Assembly (NCBI GenBank): GCA_965228435.1
Contig: OZ245818.1
Location: forward strand, 3,906,001-3,970,000
Direction of reading: 5' to 3'
Source: Hoeflea_A sp965228435
Lineage (GTDB): Bacteria; Pseudomonadota; Alphaproteobacteria; Rhizobiales; Rhizobiaceae
Length of the DNA stretch: 64,000 nt
Every line of letters starts with the position of its first letter. Positions within the stretch are counted from its first letter, which is position 1. Below the pieces are notes generated by a model. The model was given only the letters and a program-made list of their open reading frames with translations. It was not told the origin of the DNA and made no database searches. Positions 1 to 8,108 of the stretch are shown piece by piece. A program made the position numbers and the translations under genes.

Positions 1-201
1 CAACAGCGCGCGGGATAGTGCACATTCCGTGTCGTCCGTGATGGCTGGAAAGCGACATCAAGGCAGTCAAATTCTGCCAGTGGAATATGCGTCTGTCCTG
101 CGATTGAGAGCCTTGTGGGTGTCACATATCTGCAAGGCCCCGTTGCCGTCAATCAGGATTGCGGGCGCGGGTGCGGCAATTTGTCCCTCGGAGCGGTTCT
201 G
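1..201. other. Left edge without recognisable gene
   Basis: No reading frame here resembles a protein family I know, and the short frames present lack convincing ribosome sites. The stretch ends at the left inverted repeat of the small element at 202. It may be the distal part of a gene or intergenic region continuing to the left of the window. Confidence 0.4.
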
Positions 202-396
202 TAGAGCCTATCATGGTTAGATTGAAGCAATTCTGTTTGTGGTCGGCGCGGCGATCCGCGAGGAAGGAGCGCAGAGCGATGCCGGAGGCATCTCTCGAGC
301 ATCATGACGCTGCGGGCGTTCGCCGACCGCAAACCCGAAGGGCCGGGCGCATTTGCACCTCGGCAGAATGGTTCAATCTAACCATGATAGGCTCTA
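202..396. mobile_element. MITE-like element with 25-bp terminal inverted repeats
   Basis: Positions 202-226 (starting TAGAGCCTATCATGG) are the exact reverse complement of 372-396, and the match continues inward to about 235 and 364 with a one-base gap. The 195-bp unit begins and ends with TA, as expected for non-autonomous elements moved by IS630/Tc1-type transposases, which duplicate a TA target. The interior has no transposase; it holds one copy of the 47-bp repeat also found at 58177. The right end supplies the stop codon of the rhomboid gene. Assignment to a transposase family is inference; the inverted repeat itself is directly visible. Confidence 0.65.
310..356 (+). repeat. 47-bp dispersed repeat, copy 1
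   Basis: This 47-bp segment matches 58177-58223 at all but one position (T versus C at the twelfth base). It contains two small self-complementary stretches, GGCG/CGCC and CCC-GAA-GGG, so it could form two short hairpins. It lies inside the 195-bp inverted-repeat element, whereas copy 2 has no such flanks. Reading it backwards gives a short peptide beginning MRPALRVCGRRTPA, which is best seen as a by-product of the repeat and not a gene. Confidence 0.7.
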
Positions 397-1149
397 GCGG
401 CCCCAGCCGCGACTGGGCGCTTCGGCTTGCTTCTTGTGGATGACCGCCTTGGGCGAGATGATCTTGCGGTCGAACAGGGGCACGGCGCGGCGCTTCATCA
501 GGACAACGAGAATGGCGCCGGCGATGATGCCGCCAATGTGGGCAGCCCAGGACACGTCGCCATCGGTGTCTGAAACCACCATGAAGATCTGAAAGCCGAT
601 CCACCCCACAAGCGGAATGAAAGCCGGAAGCGGTAGCGGAATGCGGCCGAGCACCAGCACCCAGACCCGCACACGGGGATGCAAAATGAGGTAGGCGGCG
701 ACAACGCCGGCGACCGCGCCGGATGCGCCGATGAGCGGTGCTTCGGATTGCGGATCCAGCAGGCCATGAGCCAATGCCCCGGCCGCGGCACAGAGCAGGT
801 AGAAGATCAGGAAGCGGACATGCCCCAGCGCATCCTCGATGTTATCGCCGAATACCCACAGGAACAGCATGTTGCTCGCCAGGTGCCAGAAACCGCCGTG
901 CAAAAAGGCATAGGTGATGTAGGTCGCCTCCTCGGGCACGATGGCAAGACCGGGCGCCAGGTCGGCGAAACCGTTGGCGACCGCCGGAATGTAACCGAAG
1001 CCCAGGACCGCCGCCGTGGTGAAGGCACCGGTTTCGCCGCTGAATGTGGTGCCCAGCCAGATCACCGTGTTGATGACGATGAGCCCGAGAGTGACATATT
1101 GCAGATTGATATGGTCGAGGTCGTTGCGGTCGTGCAGCGGAATGAACAT
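394..1149 (-). CDS. Rhomboid family intramembrane serine protease
   Basis: The 251-aa protein is a polytopic membrane protease of the rhomboid family, which cleaves transmembrane substrates within the bilayer. An early transmembrane segment follows a short charged N-terminus. The signature region HGGFWHLASNMLFLW, with the structural His and Asn, lies near residues 85-99. The catalytic serine is in GASGAVAG and the catalytic histidine in WAAHIGG near residue 202. The C-terminal tail is basic and hydrophilic. It is the last gene of a minus-strand run after the cobalamin adenosyltransferase, with a 35-bp gap. Its TAG stop (394-396) coincides with the tip of the adjacent inverted-repeat element, so the tail may have been altered by insertion. 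Family assignment is firm; the substrate is unknown. Confidence 0.92.
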   Translation of the reverse strand: MFIPLHDRNDLDHINLQYVTLGLIVINTVIWLGTTFSGETGAFTTAAVLGFGYIPAVANGFADLAPGLAIVPEEATYITYAFLHGGFWHLASNMLFLWVFGDNIEDALGHVRFLIFYLLCAAAGALAHGLLDPQSEAPLIGASGAVAGVVAAYLILHPRVRVWVLVLGRIPLPLPAFIPLVGWIGFQIFMVVSDTDGDVSWAAHIGGIIAGAILVVLMKRRAVPLFDRKIISPKAVIHKKQAEAPSRGWGR

Positions 1150-1184
1150 GGCGGCCTATCCGCTGGCGACGGTTGGAGCCACAC

Positions 1185-1766
1185 TCATGTGCGGGTCTCT
1201 CCGGGAACCCAGAGCACGTCGTCGCGGCCGTCGCTGTTGGCGATCCGGGCTGCGACGAACAACAGGTCCGAGACGCGATTGATATAGCGGATTGCAGCAG
1301 GGTTGACCCTTTCATCCGGCTTGCCAGCAAGCTCGACCACCATTCGTTCGGCACGACGCGCCACAGTCCGCGCCAGGTGCAAGGCTGCGGCCGCTGCAGA
1401 ACCACCCGGCAGTATAAAGGATTTCAGCGGTTGCAGTCGGTCGTTCAGATCATCGATCTCAGCTTCAAGCCGGTCAACCTGGCTGTCGATGATGCGCAGG
1501 GGTGGGTAGGGTGGCGGCGTATCGGTTTCCGGTGTCGCCAGATCGGCGCCGAGATCGAAAAAGTCATTCTGAATGCGCGACAGAATGGCATCCAGCACAT
1601 CGTCATCGCCGGTGTGGAGCCGGGCCATGCCGATGCAGGCATTGGCCTCATCCACCGTGCCATAGGCGGCGACGCGCAAATCGTGCTTGCCGCGGCGCTC
1701 GCCGCTGCCGAGGGCCGTGCTGCCGTCGTCGCCGGTCCGCGTGTATATCTTGTTGAGCGTTACCAA
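1185..1766 (-). CDS. PduO-type ATP:cob(I)alamin adenosyltransferase
   Basis: The 193-aa protein transfers the adenosyl group of ATP to cob(I)alamin, making adenosylcobalamin for mutases such as methylmalonyl-CoA mutase. The N-terminal KIYTRTGDDGST motif and the C-terminal RRAERMVVEL ... NPAAIRYINRVSDLLFVAARIAN region are hallmarks of the PduO/MMAB family, and the length is standard. The start is TTG at 1766, preceded by a very strong GGGGAGGA ribosome site; no ATG lies in a suitable place. It follows the small two-helix membrane protein by 12 bp and is probably co-transcribed with it and the rhomboid gene. In related bacteria this pair often precedes electron-transfer flavoprotein genes, but here the rhomboid gene and a MITE-like element follow. 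Confidence 0.93.
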   Translation of the reverse strand: MVTLNKIYTRTGDDGSTALGSGERRGKHDLRVAAYGTVDEANACIGMARLHTGDDDVLDAILSRIQNDFFDLGADLATPETDTPPPYPPLRIIDSQVDRLEAEIDDLNDRLQPLKSFILPGGSAAAAALHLARTVARRAERMVVELAGKPDERVNPAAIRYINRVSDLLFVAARIANSDGRDDVLWVPGETRT

Positions 1767-1778
1767 GATCGTCCTCCC

Positions 1779-1976
1779 CTACCGTCCGCCACCGGTGATC
1801 CACAATATCGCGACAATCAGCACGACAGCAACAAATTGCAGCAACACTCGCATTTGCATGAGCTTGTTGGACAGATTGCCGGACCCGCCTTGCATCATAT
1901 TGAAAAGGCCGCGGATCAGCACGAATACCACCGCCGCCATAACGACAAGGGTCAGGTAAAAAAGGAAATCGGTCAT
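1779..1976 (-). CDS. Small two-helix membrane protein (twin transmembrane type)
   Basis: The 65-aa protein consists of two hydrophobic helices (about residues 3-22 and 42-60) joined by a polar loop containing GGSGNLSNKLMQMR. This is the layout of the small HIG1-like or 'twin transmembrane' proteins found beside cobalamin adenosyltransferase genes in Rhizobiales. A start further upstream at 2033 is possible in frame, but it would overlap the end of the SDR gene and adds an unconserved His/Asp-rich extension, so ATG at 1976 is preferred. Its precise role is unknown; HIG1-type proteins elsewhere associate with respiratory complexes. Confidence 0.75.
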   Translation of the reverse strand: MTDFLFYLTLVVMAAVVFVLIRGLFNMMQGGSGNLSNKLMQMRVLLQFVAVVLIVAILWITGGGR

Positions 1977-2010
1977 GGGCGTGGTTCCGTGATTATGCCG
2001 ATCGTGGCCG

Positions 2011-2841
2011 TCAGCGTTTGCCAAGTATGTCATAGAGCGTACGGGCAGGCAGCAAGCGTTTGAGCGCCACGCCGATCTTCGCCGGCCTGGTCACTACATA
2101 GTGCGGATTCGGCCGGGGGCTTTCGAGGGCGTGTTTCAGCACGCGGTAGACGGCCTCGGGGCCGAGTTTGTGTTTCGACCGCACGCCACCCTGACGCATG
2201 CGCTGTAGCTCCGGCTCATAGGCTTGCCGATGTACGGAGCCTTCGATGTCTATGTATTTTTCGATGTACGTGAGCGCGTTCGAGGCAATCTTCGATTCGA
2301 TGGGGCCTGGTTCGATCAGGCTGACATGAATGCCGCTGCCGGCCAGTTCCATGCGCATGGTGACGCTCAGTGCTTCCAGGGCGAATTTGGAGGCGTTGTA
2401 GGCACCGCGCCAGCGCATCGGCACCAAGCCGAGGATTGAGGAGCACTGGACGATGCGACCGCTGCCCTGTTCGCGCATGACCGGGATGACCTGTCGGGTC
2501 AGTGTGTGCCAGCCAAACACGTTGGCCTCGAATTGCTGCTTGAGCGCCTCGGTCGGAAGGTCTTCGATGGCTCCGGCCTGGCTGTAGGCGCCGTTGTTGA
2601 ACAGTGCGTCGAGGCGGCCGCCCGATTCCCGCATGACGGTTTCGAACAGCGCATGGATACTGGCTTCCTCACGGTAGTCCAGGTAGTTGGCGCTGAAACC
2701 ATCCGCCTTCAGGGCATCGATATCCTCGGGCTTTCGTGCCGTCGCGAAAACCTGCCAGCCGTCATCGCGCAGGGCGCGGGCGCAATGCGCACCGATTCCG
2801 GAGGAACATCCGGTGACAAGAATGCTGCGTTTCTCAGCCAT
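2011..2841 (-). CDS. SDR family NAD(P)-dependent oxidoreductase
   Basis: This is a 276-aa classical short-chain dehydrogenase. The N-terminal Rossmann motif TGCSSGIG (residues about 10-17), the NNGAYS segment, the catalytic serine in QCSSILG and the YNASK pair (Tyr and Lys of the active site) are all present, followed by the EPGPI stretch. The ATG at 2841 has GGAG eight bases upstream; longer in-frame extensions read through intergenic sequence and lack family similarity. It is upstream of the small membrane protein on the same strand. The substrate cannot be inferred; the C-terminal extension with KRLLPARTLYDIL is seen in SDRs annotated as general oxidoreductases. Confidence 0.88.
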   Translation of the reverse strand: MAEKRSILVTGCSSGIGAHCARALRDDGWQVFATARKPEDIDALKADGFSANYLDYREEASIHALFETVMRESGGRLDALFNNGAYSQAGAIEDLPTEALKQQFEANVFGWHTLTRQVIPVMREQGSGRIVQCSSILGLVPMRWRGAYNASKFALEALSVTMRMELAGSGIHVSLIEPGPIESKIASNALTYIEKYIDIEGSVHRQAYEPELQRMRQGGVRSKHKLGPEAVYRVLKHALESPRPNPHYVVTRPAKIGVALKRLLPARTLYDILGKR

Positions 2842-2976
2842 GCATTGCTCCGTGGGAGGGGATTTCCGGTGGAAACCGGAGGACACTCTTAGTCGCTGCC
2901 GCCGGGGATTGGAAGCAATTCCATTTGACAACCGGCATGGACGAACTGACATAGGGTGGAGCGAGCGGGAGTGCAA

Positions 2977-3816
2977 ATGGACTGGCAACGCGGCTTGAGG
3001 ATCGTCCTCAATGCGGTCACGCATTTCAACGATGACGACGGCTGGGCCATGGCCAGCCATGTTGCCCTGTCGACGCTGCTGGCGCTGTTTCCCTTTCTGA
3101 TCTTCGGTACGGCGCTTGCCAGTTTTCTGGGCGCCGACACGTTCGCCGATACGGCCGTGCATATCATCTTCGACACCTGGCCGAAATCGATCGCCGAACC
3201 GATCTCGCGGGAAGTGCTCAACGTGCTTACGGTCAATCGCAGCGGATTGCTGACGGTCAGCGTGCTGGCTGCCGCCTTCTTTGCATCGAATGGCGTCGAG
3301 GCGCTACGGGTGTCGCTCAACCGCGCCTATCGCCAGCGAGACGACCGATCGTTCGTTTTGCTGCGCCTGCAAAGCCTCGGCTTCGTCCTCGTGGCGGTGG
3401 TGGTCATGCTGGTGATCAGCTTCCTGCTGGTCCTGGCACCGATCGCTATCCAGCTGACGCGCGAATGGCTGCCTTGGAGCGAAGCGCTGGTGGTGCATTT
3501 TGAAAACTGGCGCCTGCTGATCGCCGTGGCGCTGCTCTTCGTGGCGCTCGTCGTCTGTCACAGCTGGTTGCCTGCCGGGCGCAGGACACTCTGGTCGATC
3601 CTGCCCGGCGTGGGTGTGACCATGTTGTTCTGGATCGCCGGCGCCTCATTGTTCGCCGCCTATCTGCAGCAGTTTTCGACCTATGTCGCAACCTATGCTG
3701 GTCTGGCATCGATCATGATCGCGCTGATTTTCCTCTACATTGTCGCTGCGATTTTTATCCTCGGTGCCGAACTCAACGCGGCGATCCTAGCAGAAAACCG
3801 CGACTCTCAGGGTTAA
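2977..3816 (+). CDS. YihY/BrkB family inner-membrane protein
   Basis: The 279-aa protein has about six transmembrane helices and the typical YihY/virulence factor BrkB layout: an amphipathic N-terminus with the DDDGWAMASHVALSTLLALFP segment, a central SNGVEALRVSLNRAY motif, and a C-terminal ATYAGLASIMIALIFLYIVAAIFILGAELNA segment. The family is often labelled ribonuclease BN by historical error; its function is uncertain. ATG at 2977 is chosen because GGGAG lies about eight bases upstream; an upstream in-frame ATG at 2956 lacks a ribosome site. It is transcribed divergently from the SDR gene. Confidence 0.88.
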   Translation: MDWQRGLRIVLNAVTHFNDDDGWAMASHVALSTLLALFPFLIFGTALASFLGADTFADTAVHIIFDTWPKSIAEPISREVLNVLTVNRSGLLTVSVLAAAFFASNGVEALRVSLNRAYRQRDDRSFVLLRLQSLGFVLVAVVVMLVISFLLVLAPIAIQLTREWLPWSEALVVHFENWRLLIAVALLFVALVVCHSWLPAGRRTLWSILPGVGVTMLFWIAGASLFAAYLQQFSTYVATYAGLASIMIALIFLYIVAAIFILGAELNAAILAENRDSQG

Positions 3817-4000
3817 TCGGCCGAAAATGCCCGCAAATTAGGATTTTTGTCACTATTTCGCGTTAACTCAAACAGGCGGAATAGCGGGAAGATCGAGTGG
3901 TTTTGATGTAATTTGTCACGCGACAAATGAATTGTCGCTTCGGTTTGTGTCGGTATGGGGGCGATGCAGGTACCGGACAACGCAAATGATGGAGCGGAAA

Positions 4001-4291
4001 ATGATCGGATATGTATCTCCGGAGGTTTTCTACGGGCTAATCGTCGCCTGCATTATCGGCTGTTTCTTCGTTGGCCATGCCATGGACGGGGTTATCGGTT
4101 CTTCAGGCTTCGGCGTGCTCGGCAATATGCTGATTTTGACGACCGGACTTTTTCTCGGTCTGCTTATGGCCGACAAGATCGGTCTCAGGGTTTCGAATGT
4201 GGAAGTTCTGGCAGCCGCCGGTTTGATCGGGGCTTTCGGATCGCTTTTGCTGCTGGTGCTGATCAAGCACCTGTTCATGCGGGTCGAATAG
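4001..4291 (+). CDS. Small membrane protein of unknown function
   Basis: This 96-aa protein is mostly hydrophobic, with three predicted membrane helices (about residues 10-27, 40-58 and 68-88) and glycine-rich connections such as GHAMDGVIGSSGFGVLGN. The start is ATG at 4001, with GGAGCGG directly upstream at 3991-3997. The glycine-rich three-helix layout recalls GlsB/YeaQ/YmgE-like small membrane proteins, but I do not see enough to assign it there. It stands alone between the BrkB-like gene (184 bp upstream) and the convergent GluQRS gene. Confidence 0.65.
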   Translation: MIGYVSPEVFYGLIVACIIGCFFVGHAMDGVIGSSGFGVLGNMLILTTGLFLGLLMADKIGLRVSNVEVLAAAGLIGAFGSLLLLVLIKHLFMRVE

Positions 4292-4322
4292 GGCGCCCCG
4301 GGGGCCGTCCGGGCCCATCACT

Positions 4323-5219
4323 TCAGACTTTCGGGCTCGCCTCGATCATGGTGCGAATATCCGCCGGCGTCCATCGCCGGCGCAGGCTTTTCAGGGACAG
4401 GTCGCGGTCGCGTTTTGACAGTTTGCGCCCGGTTTCGTCGGTCAACAGGTGATGATGGGTATAGCCCGGCGTTGGCAGCTCGAGCAGTTCCTGCAGAAGC
4501 CGATGCAGTGCAGTGGCATGAAAGAGATCATGGCCGCGCACCACGTCCGTGACCCCTTGCAGCGCATCATCCACCACCACGGCCAGGTGATACGCAACCA
4601 GACGGTCTGAACGGGTCAGCACAATGTCGCCCCAGCGGGACCAGTCACAGGCAATCCGGCCGGTCTCGCCGTTCGGTCCGCGACCCTCCTCCAACCAATC
4701 GACGGGCCGACCGAGACGTTTTGCGGCGGCCTGCAAATCGAGGCGCCAGGCAAACGGCTGACCGGAGTCAATCAGACGCTGACGCTCGGCAGCGCTCAGG
4801 GTTCGTTCCGTGCCTGGGTAGATCGGAGCGCCATCCGGATCGCGTGGCCAGGTGCCGCCGTCAACCTCGGCCCTGGCGACATGGTCGGCGATTTCGCGGC
4901 GGCTCATTACCGCCGGATAGACAACGTCAATTTTGCGAAGCCGTTCCAGGGACGCCAGGTAGACGGCCAGGTGATCGCTTTGCCGGCGCACCGGCTCGTC
5001 CCAGACGATGCCGAGCCAGCCGAGGTCGTCCAAAATCTGGTGCTCGTATTCAGGCCGGCAGCGTTGAGTGTCGGTGTCTTCCATCCGCAGAAGCAGCCGG
5101 CCGCTGCTTGCCATTGCCATGTCGTGATTGATGAGAGCGGAGCAGGCATGGCCCAGGTGCAGTTCGCCATTGGGGCTCGGCGCAAAGCGGAAAATGCGGT
5201 CGCTGGCAGTCGGGGCCAT
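4323..5219 (-). CDS. gluQ: Glutamyl-Q tRNA(Asp) synthetase
   Basis: The 298-aa protein is a GluRS paralogue lacking the anticodon-binding domain. Such enzymes attach glutamate to queuosine at position 34 of tRNA(Asp). The class I signatures are clear: FAPSPNGELHLGH near residue 12 and KLSKR near residue 267. Length and layout match GluQRS and not full GluRS. An oddity is the zinc-site region: family members usually have CxC after YP, a later Tyr, and another Cys, but here the sequence reads YPAVMSR and YPGTER, so the cysteine ligands are absent. ATG at 5219 is the first suitable start. It is transcribed divergently from the DNA glycosylase. Confidence 0.93.
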   Translation of the reverse strand: MAPTASDRIFRFAPSPNGELHLGHACSALINHDMAMASSGRLLLRMEDTDTQRCRPEYEHQILDDLGWLGIVWDEPVRRQSDHLAVYLASLERLRKIDVVYPAVMSRREIADHVARAEVDGGTWPRDPDGAPIYPGTERTLSAAERQRLIDSGQPFAWRLDLQAAAKRLGRPVDWLEEGRGPNGETGRIACDWSRWGDIVLTRSDRLVAYHLAVVVDDALQGVTDVVRGHDLFHATALHRLLQELLELPTPGYTHHHLLTDETGRKLSKRDRDLSLKSLRRRWTPADIRTMIEASPKV

Positions 5220-5257
5220 GATGGATCAGGCGGGTTCTCGGACGGTGGCAACAGGGC

Positions 5258-5956
5258 GTGGCTGCTGCTACGGTTGGCCTCCCGGAGGCAGCGTTGTCAA
5301 TATCGAATATCCCGAAGATCGAAGGACCGGACGACATTGAGGCGGGCCTTGCGGCGCTGGCCGAACTTGACCCGCGGCTTGTACCTGTCATCGAAAGGGC
5401 CGGTCCGGTGCCGCTGCGCCGCCAGCCTCCCGGGTTCGAGGGGTTGGCACAGATCGTCGTAGCGCAGATGGTCTCCAAGGCCAGCGCAGCAGCGCTTTGG
5501 AGCCGTCTGCTGGAGGCTGCGCCGACGTGTGCTCCGGACCGGGTCGCAGCCTTGACTGACGATCAGTGTCGCGCCATCGGTTTGTCTCGGGCCAAGGAAA
5601 AGACCCTGAAACTGGCGGCGGAAGCGGTTTTGGAGAAGCGGCTCGATCCGCATGAATTGTGTGGTTTGCCGGCGCGCGACTCGATCGCGGCGATGACCGC
5701 CATCAAGGGGATCGGTCCCTGGACGGCGGAGGTCTATCTTCTGTTCTGCGCCGGCCATGGCGACATCTTCCCGGCCGGCGATGTGGCGCTGCAGAGCGCG
5801 GCGGGGCATGCCCTCGGTCACGCGGAGCGACCCAATCAGCAGGCGCTGAGACGGATTGCCGAGACCTGGCAACCCTGGCGTGGGGTCGCCGCGCGATTGC
5901 TTTGGGCCTACTACGCCACGGCCATGCGCCGCGGCGACGTGATCCCGACCGGATGA
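5258..5956 (+). CDS. DNA-3-methyladenine glycosylase II (AlkA-like, HhH-GPD)
   Basis: The 232-aa protein belongs to the helix-hairpin-helix glycosylases that remove alkylated bases. The hairpin motif AIKGIGPWTAEVYLL and the following acidic segment FPAGDVAL, with the catalytic aspartate, lie around residues 150-180. The upstream IVVAQMVSKASA segment is also typical. It is shorter than E. coli AlkA because it lacks the N-terminal beta domain, as in many alphaproteobacterial homologues. The assigned start is a GTG at 5258 with a weak ribosome site, so the first 15 or so residues are uncertain. Confidence 0.88.
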   Translation: MAAATVGLPEAALSISNIPKIEGPDDIEAGLAALAELDPRLVPVIERAGPVPLRRQPPGFEGLAQIVVAQMVSKASAAALWSRLLEAAPTCAPDRVAALTDDQCRAIGLSRAKEKTLKLAAEAVLEKRLDPHELCGLPARDSIAAMTAIKGIGPWTAEVYLLFCAGHGDIFPAGDVALQSAAGHALGHAERPNQQALRRIAETWQPWRGVAARLLWAYYATAMRRGDVIPTG

Positions 5957-6055
5957 GGCTCGACCGGAGCCAAATTGCTCATATCACTTCACAATCCTGT
6001 CACAACCGGCCTAATATAACCGGGACGACAAGCGAATCGCTCAGGAGAGTGAGAG

Positions 6056-6613
6056 GTGACGATTGCAGTTTCTCCAGATGCGCTTCCGGCGCTGGTACTG
6101 AACGCCGATTACCGGCCGCTCAGCTACTATCCGCTGTCGCTGTGGTCCTGGCAGGACGCTATCAAGGCCGTATTCCTCGATCGGGTCAACATCCTGGCCG
6201 AATACGAGCACCGTGTATCGTCGCCGTCGATGTCGATGGCGCTGCCCAGCGTCGTGTGCCTGAAGGACTACGTCAAACCCAGCCGGCATCCGGCCTTCAC
6301 ACGGTTCAACGTGTTCCTGCGCGACCGGTTCCGGTGCCAGTATTGCGGTTCGGACAAGGACCTGACCTTCGACCACGTCATCCCACGGCGCTATGGCGGT
6401 GAGACGACCTGGGAGAATATCGTCGCGGCCTGTTCACCCTGCAACCTGAAAAAGGGCGGCAAGATGCCCCGCGACGCGGGCATGTTCCCGGCGCAGAAAC
6501 CATACCATCCGACGGTGCATGATCTGCACAAGAACGGCCGTCTGTTTCCGCCCAACTATCTGCACGAAAGTTGGATGGACTATCTCTATTGGGATGTCGA
6601 ACTGCAGCCCTGA
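6056..6613 (+). CDS. HNH endonuclease family protein
   Basis: This is a 185-aa protein of a short HNH nuclease family widespread as a single chromosomal gene in alphaproteobacteria. The C-terminal half carries the zinc-binding pair CQYCG, the DHVIPRRYGG core with the catalytic His, and the second pair CSPCN, around residues 99-130. The N-terminal part (LVLNADYRPLSYYPLS) is a conserved extension of this family. The start is GTG at 6056, preceded by GGAGAGTGAGAG. There is no methylase or restriction partner nearby, so a restriction role is not indicated; DNA repair or metabolism is possible. Confidence 0.88.
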   Translation: MTIAVSPDALPALVLNADYRPLSYYPLSLWSWQDAIKAVFLDRVNILAEYEHRVSSPSMSMALPSVVCLKDYVKPSRHPAFTRFNVFLRDRFRCQYCGSDKDLTFDHVIPRRYGGETTWENIVAACSPCNLKKGGKMPRDAGMFPAQKPYHPTVHDLHKNGRLFPPNYLHESWMDYLYWDVELQP

Positions 6614-6619
6614 TCGGGC

Positions 6620-7147
6620 TCAGGCTCTTTTGAAGGCGCCGCGCAGGCAACCGACGGCCAGCACCACGCTGGCAATCACGTTCCATCCGGCAAAGGACAG
6701 GCCGAGCACCCGCAGGGCTGCGTCATCACAGGCCGGCGGTTTGATGGCGTTGAGGTCGCTGAGCAGGCTGCTGGCGTCGGTGGCAGCCCCAGCCGCGCCA
6801 CCGCAGCCCTCGGGCCCTGGCCACCAGCGCCATTCGACGCCGGAATGGTAGACGCCGAGGCCGGCACCGTAGAGCATCAGCCCGCCGCCGACGAGAAACA
6901 GCGCGCGCACCACGAGTGGCGGCGCCTTCAGTGCTGCGGCTATAGCCGCGGCAAGCATGACCGGCACGCCCAGATAATAAGGGGTGCGCTGTTCCAGGCA
7001 GAGCGCGCAGGGCAGGTAGCCACCGATATGTTCGAACCCGAGTGCTGTACCGACGACAACGGCCATGGCGGCAGCCAGCGTCAGGGCGGAAAGGGCCGTC
7101 GGCGCTTCGGCAGCATGATGGTCGGAATGTCCGGTTGCCGTGGTCAC
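6620..7147 (-). CDS. dsbB: Disulfide bond formation protein B family
   Basis: This 175-aa four-helix inner-membrane protein resembles DsbB, which passes electrons from periplasmic DsbA to quinones. The first redox pair is CALC, after the first helix (HIGGYLPCALCLEQRTPYY). The second periplasmic pair is the cysteine in PEGCGG together with the one in PPACDD, flanking a loop after helix 3. The start is GTG at 7147 with GAGGGG upstream. It follows the YqaA-family gene by 12 bp on the same strand and is probably co-transcribed with it. No dsbA homologue is visible in the window. Confidence 0.88.
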   Translation of the reverse strand: MTTATGHSDHHAAEAPTALSALTLAAAMAVVVGTALGFEHIGGYLPCALCLEQRTPYYLGVPVMLAAAIAAALKAPPLVVRALFLVGGGLMLYGAGLGVYHSGVEWRWWPGPEGCGGAAGAATDASSLLSDLNAIKPPACDDAALRVLGLSFAGWNVIASVVLAVGCLRGAFKRA

Positions 7148-7159
7148 GGTGCAATCCCC

Positions 7160-7741
7160 TCAGAACGCGTAGCGCAGGGCGTAGAACCCGCCGAACAGAA
7201 GGACCAGAAATGTGGCGAAAAGAATGCCGAGATATTTCTCGATAAACAGGCGAATTGGCTCGCCATAAAGATAAAGCAGAAAGGCGACGAGGAAAAACCG
7301 CAGGCTGCGGCCGATGATCGAAACGACCACGAAGGTTACGAGGTTGAGCCCGGTGGCCCCTGAGAAGATGGTCAGCACCTTGTAGGGAAATGGTGTGACG
7401 GCGGCAAACAGCACGCCCCATCCTCCATAGGTGTTGTACCAGTCGCGGATCTGCTCGAAGGAGTCCTCCTTGCCGTAAAGCGCCAGGATCGGCTTGCCGA
7501 CCGCTTCGTAGAGGAACATGCCGATGGCATAGCCGAGCAACGCCCCGAGAACGGATGCGACAGTGCACAGCAGCGCTGTCTTCCACCAGCGCTCGCGATC
7601 GGCCAGCACCATGGGAATCAACAGCACATCGGGCGGAATCGGAAAGAACGAACTTTCGGCAAAGGAAACGGCCGCCAGTCCGGTCCGCGCATGGCGCGTC
7701 GCGGCGAGCGACATGGTCCAATCGTAGAGGCGTCTGATCAT
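7160..7741 (-). CDS. YqaA family membrane protein (VTT/DedA-like domain)
   Basis: The 193-aa protein is a polytopic membrane protein of the YqaA branch of the DedA/SNARE-associated (VTT) superfamily. Diagnostic parts are AESSFFPIPPDVLLIPMVL near residues 28-46, the GYAIG motif of the re-entrant region, and the RFFLVAFLLYLYGEPI segment at the C-terminal end. Members affect membrane homeostasis and lipid scrambling, but the exact activity of YqaA proteins is unsettled. ATG at 7741 is the natural start. It precedes dsbB in a two-gene unit. Confidence 0.88.
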   Translation of the reverse strand: MIRRLYDWTMSLAATRHARTGLAAVSFAESSFFPIPPDVLLIPMVLADRERWWKTALLCTVASVLGALLGYAIGMFLYEAVGKPILALYGKEDSFEQIRDWYNTYGGWGVLFAAVTPFPYKVLTIFSGATGLNLVTFVVVSIIGRSLRFFLVAFLLYLYGEPIRLFIEKYLGILFATFLVLLFGGFYALRYAF

Positions 7742-7880
7742 GGAGCGGTTCCCTTGGCCGGGCTTTTAGGGAGAAACAGAAGGGGCGTAAACCGCAAATT
7801 AGCCGACCGGTCTTAGAACTTGGTAAAAGCAAGTTGACCACACCCCATTGCTTCGTATATTCGGCGGCAATCGGCACAGG

Positions 7881-7965
7881 GCCCCTGTGGCGGAATTGGT
7901 AGACGCGTTGGATTCAAAATCCAATTTCTTCGGAAGTGTCGGTTCGAGTCCGACCGGGGGCACCA
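7881..7965 (+). tRNA. tRNA-Leu (CAA anticodon)
   Basis: The 85-nt sequence folds as a class II tRNA. The acceptor strands are GCCCCTG at 7881-7887 and CGGGGGC before ACCA. The D-arm includes GGCGGAATTGGTAGACGC, the anticodon loop is TTCAAAA with CAA at 7915-7917, an extended variable arm follows, and the T-loop is GGTTCGAGTCC. The CCA end is encoded. It reads UUG codons. Confidence 0.97.
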
Positions 7966-8056
7966 GCGTTTTTGTCGATCTGTCTCCCTATTCGCCAACC
8001 CTGAAGTTTTCATGCGCTCACCAATCCTGCGTTGACAATCACCTCCCTTGCCAGCA

Positions 8057-8095
8057 GACTGAACATGTTTGAACAGGTTTAGACAAGTCTGAACA
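8057..8095 (+). promoter_or_regulatory. Putative HutC/GntR operator upstream of the 8109 operon
   Basis: GTTTAGAC at 8077-8084 fits the GT-N-TA-N-AC core recognised by HutC-subfamily GntR regulators. Around it are three direct copies of TTGAACA or CTGAACA (8059-8065, 8069-8075, 8089-8095). The cluster lies immediately upstream of a HutC-type regulator gene, which suggests autoregulation. This is inference from motif and position. Confidence 0.5.
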
Positions 8096-8108
8096 GGAGC
8101 TCCACGAG

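Noticed and set aside
302..604. Minus-strand open frame over the rhomboid end and the repeat, giving a 100-aa peptide
   Set aside because: It overlaps the well-supported rhomboid gene in another frame, and its C-terminal half is just the reverse reading of the 47-bp repeat and inverted repeat.
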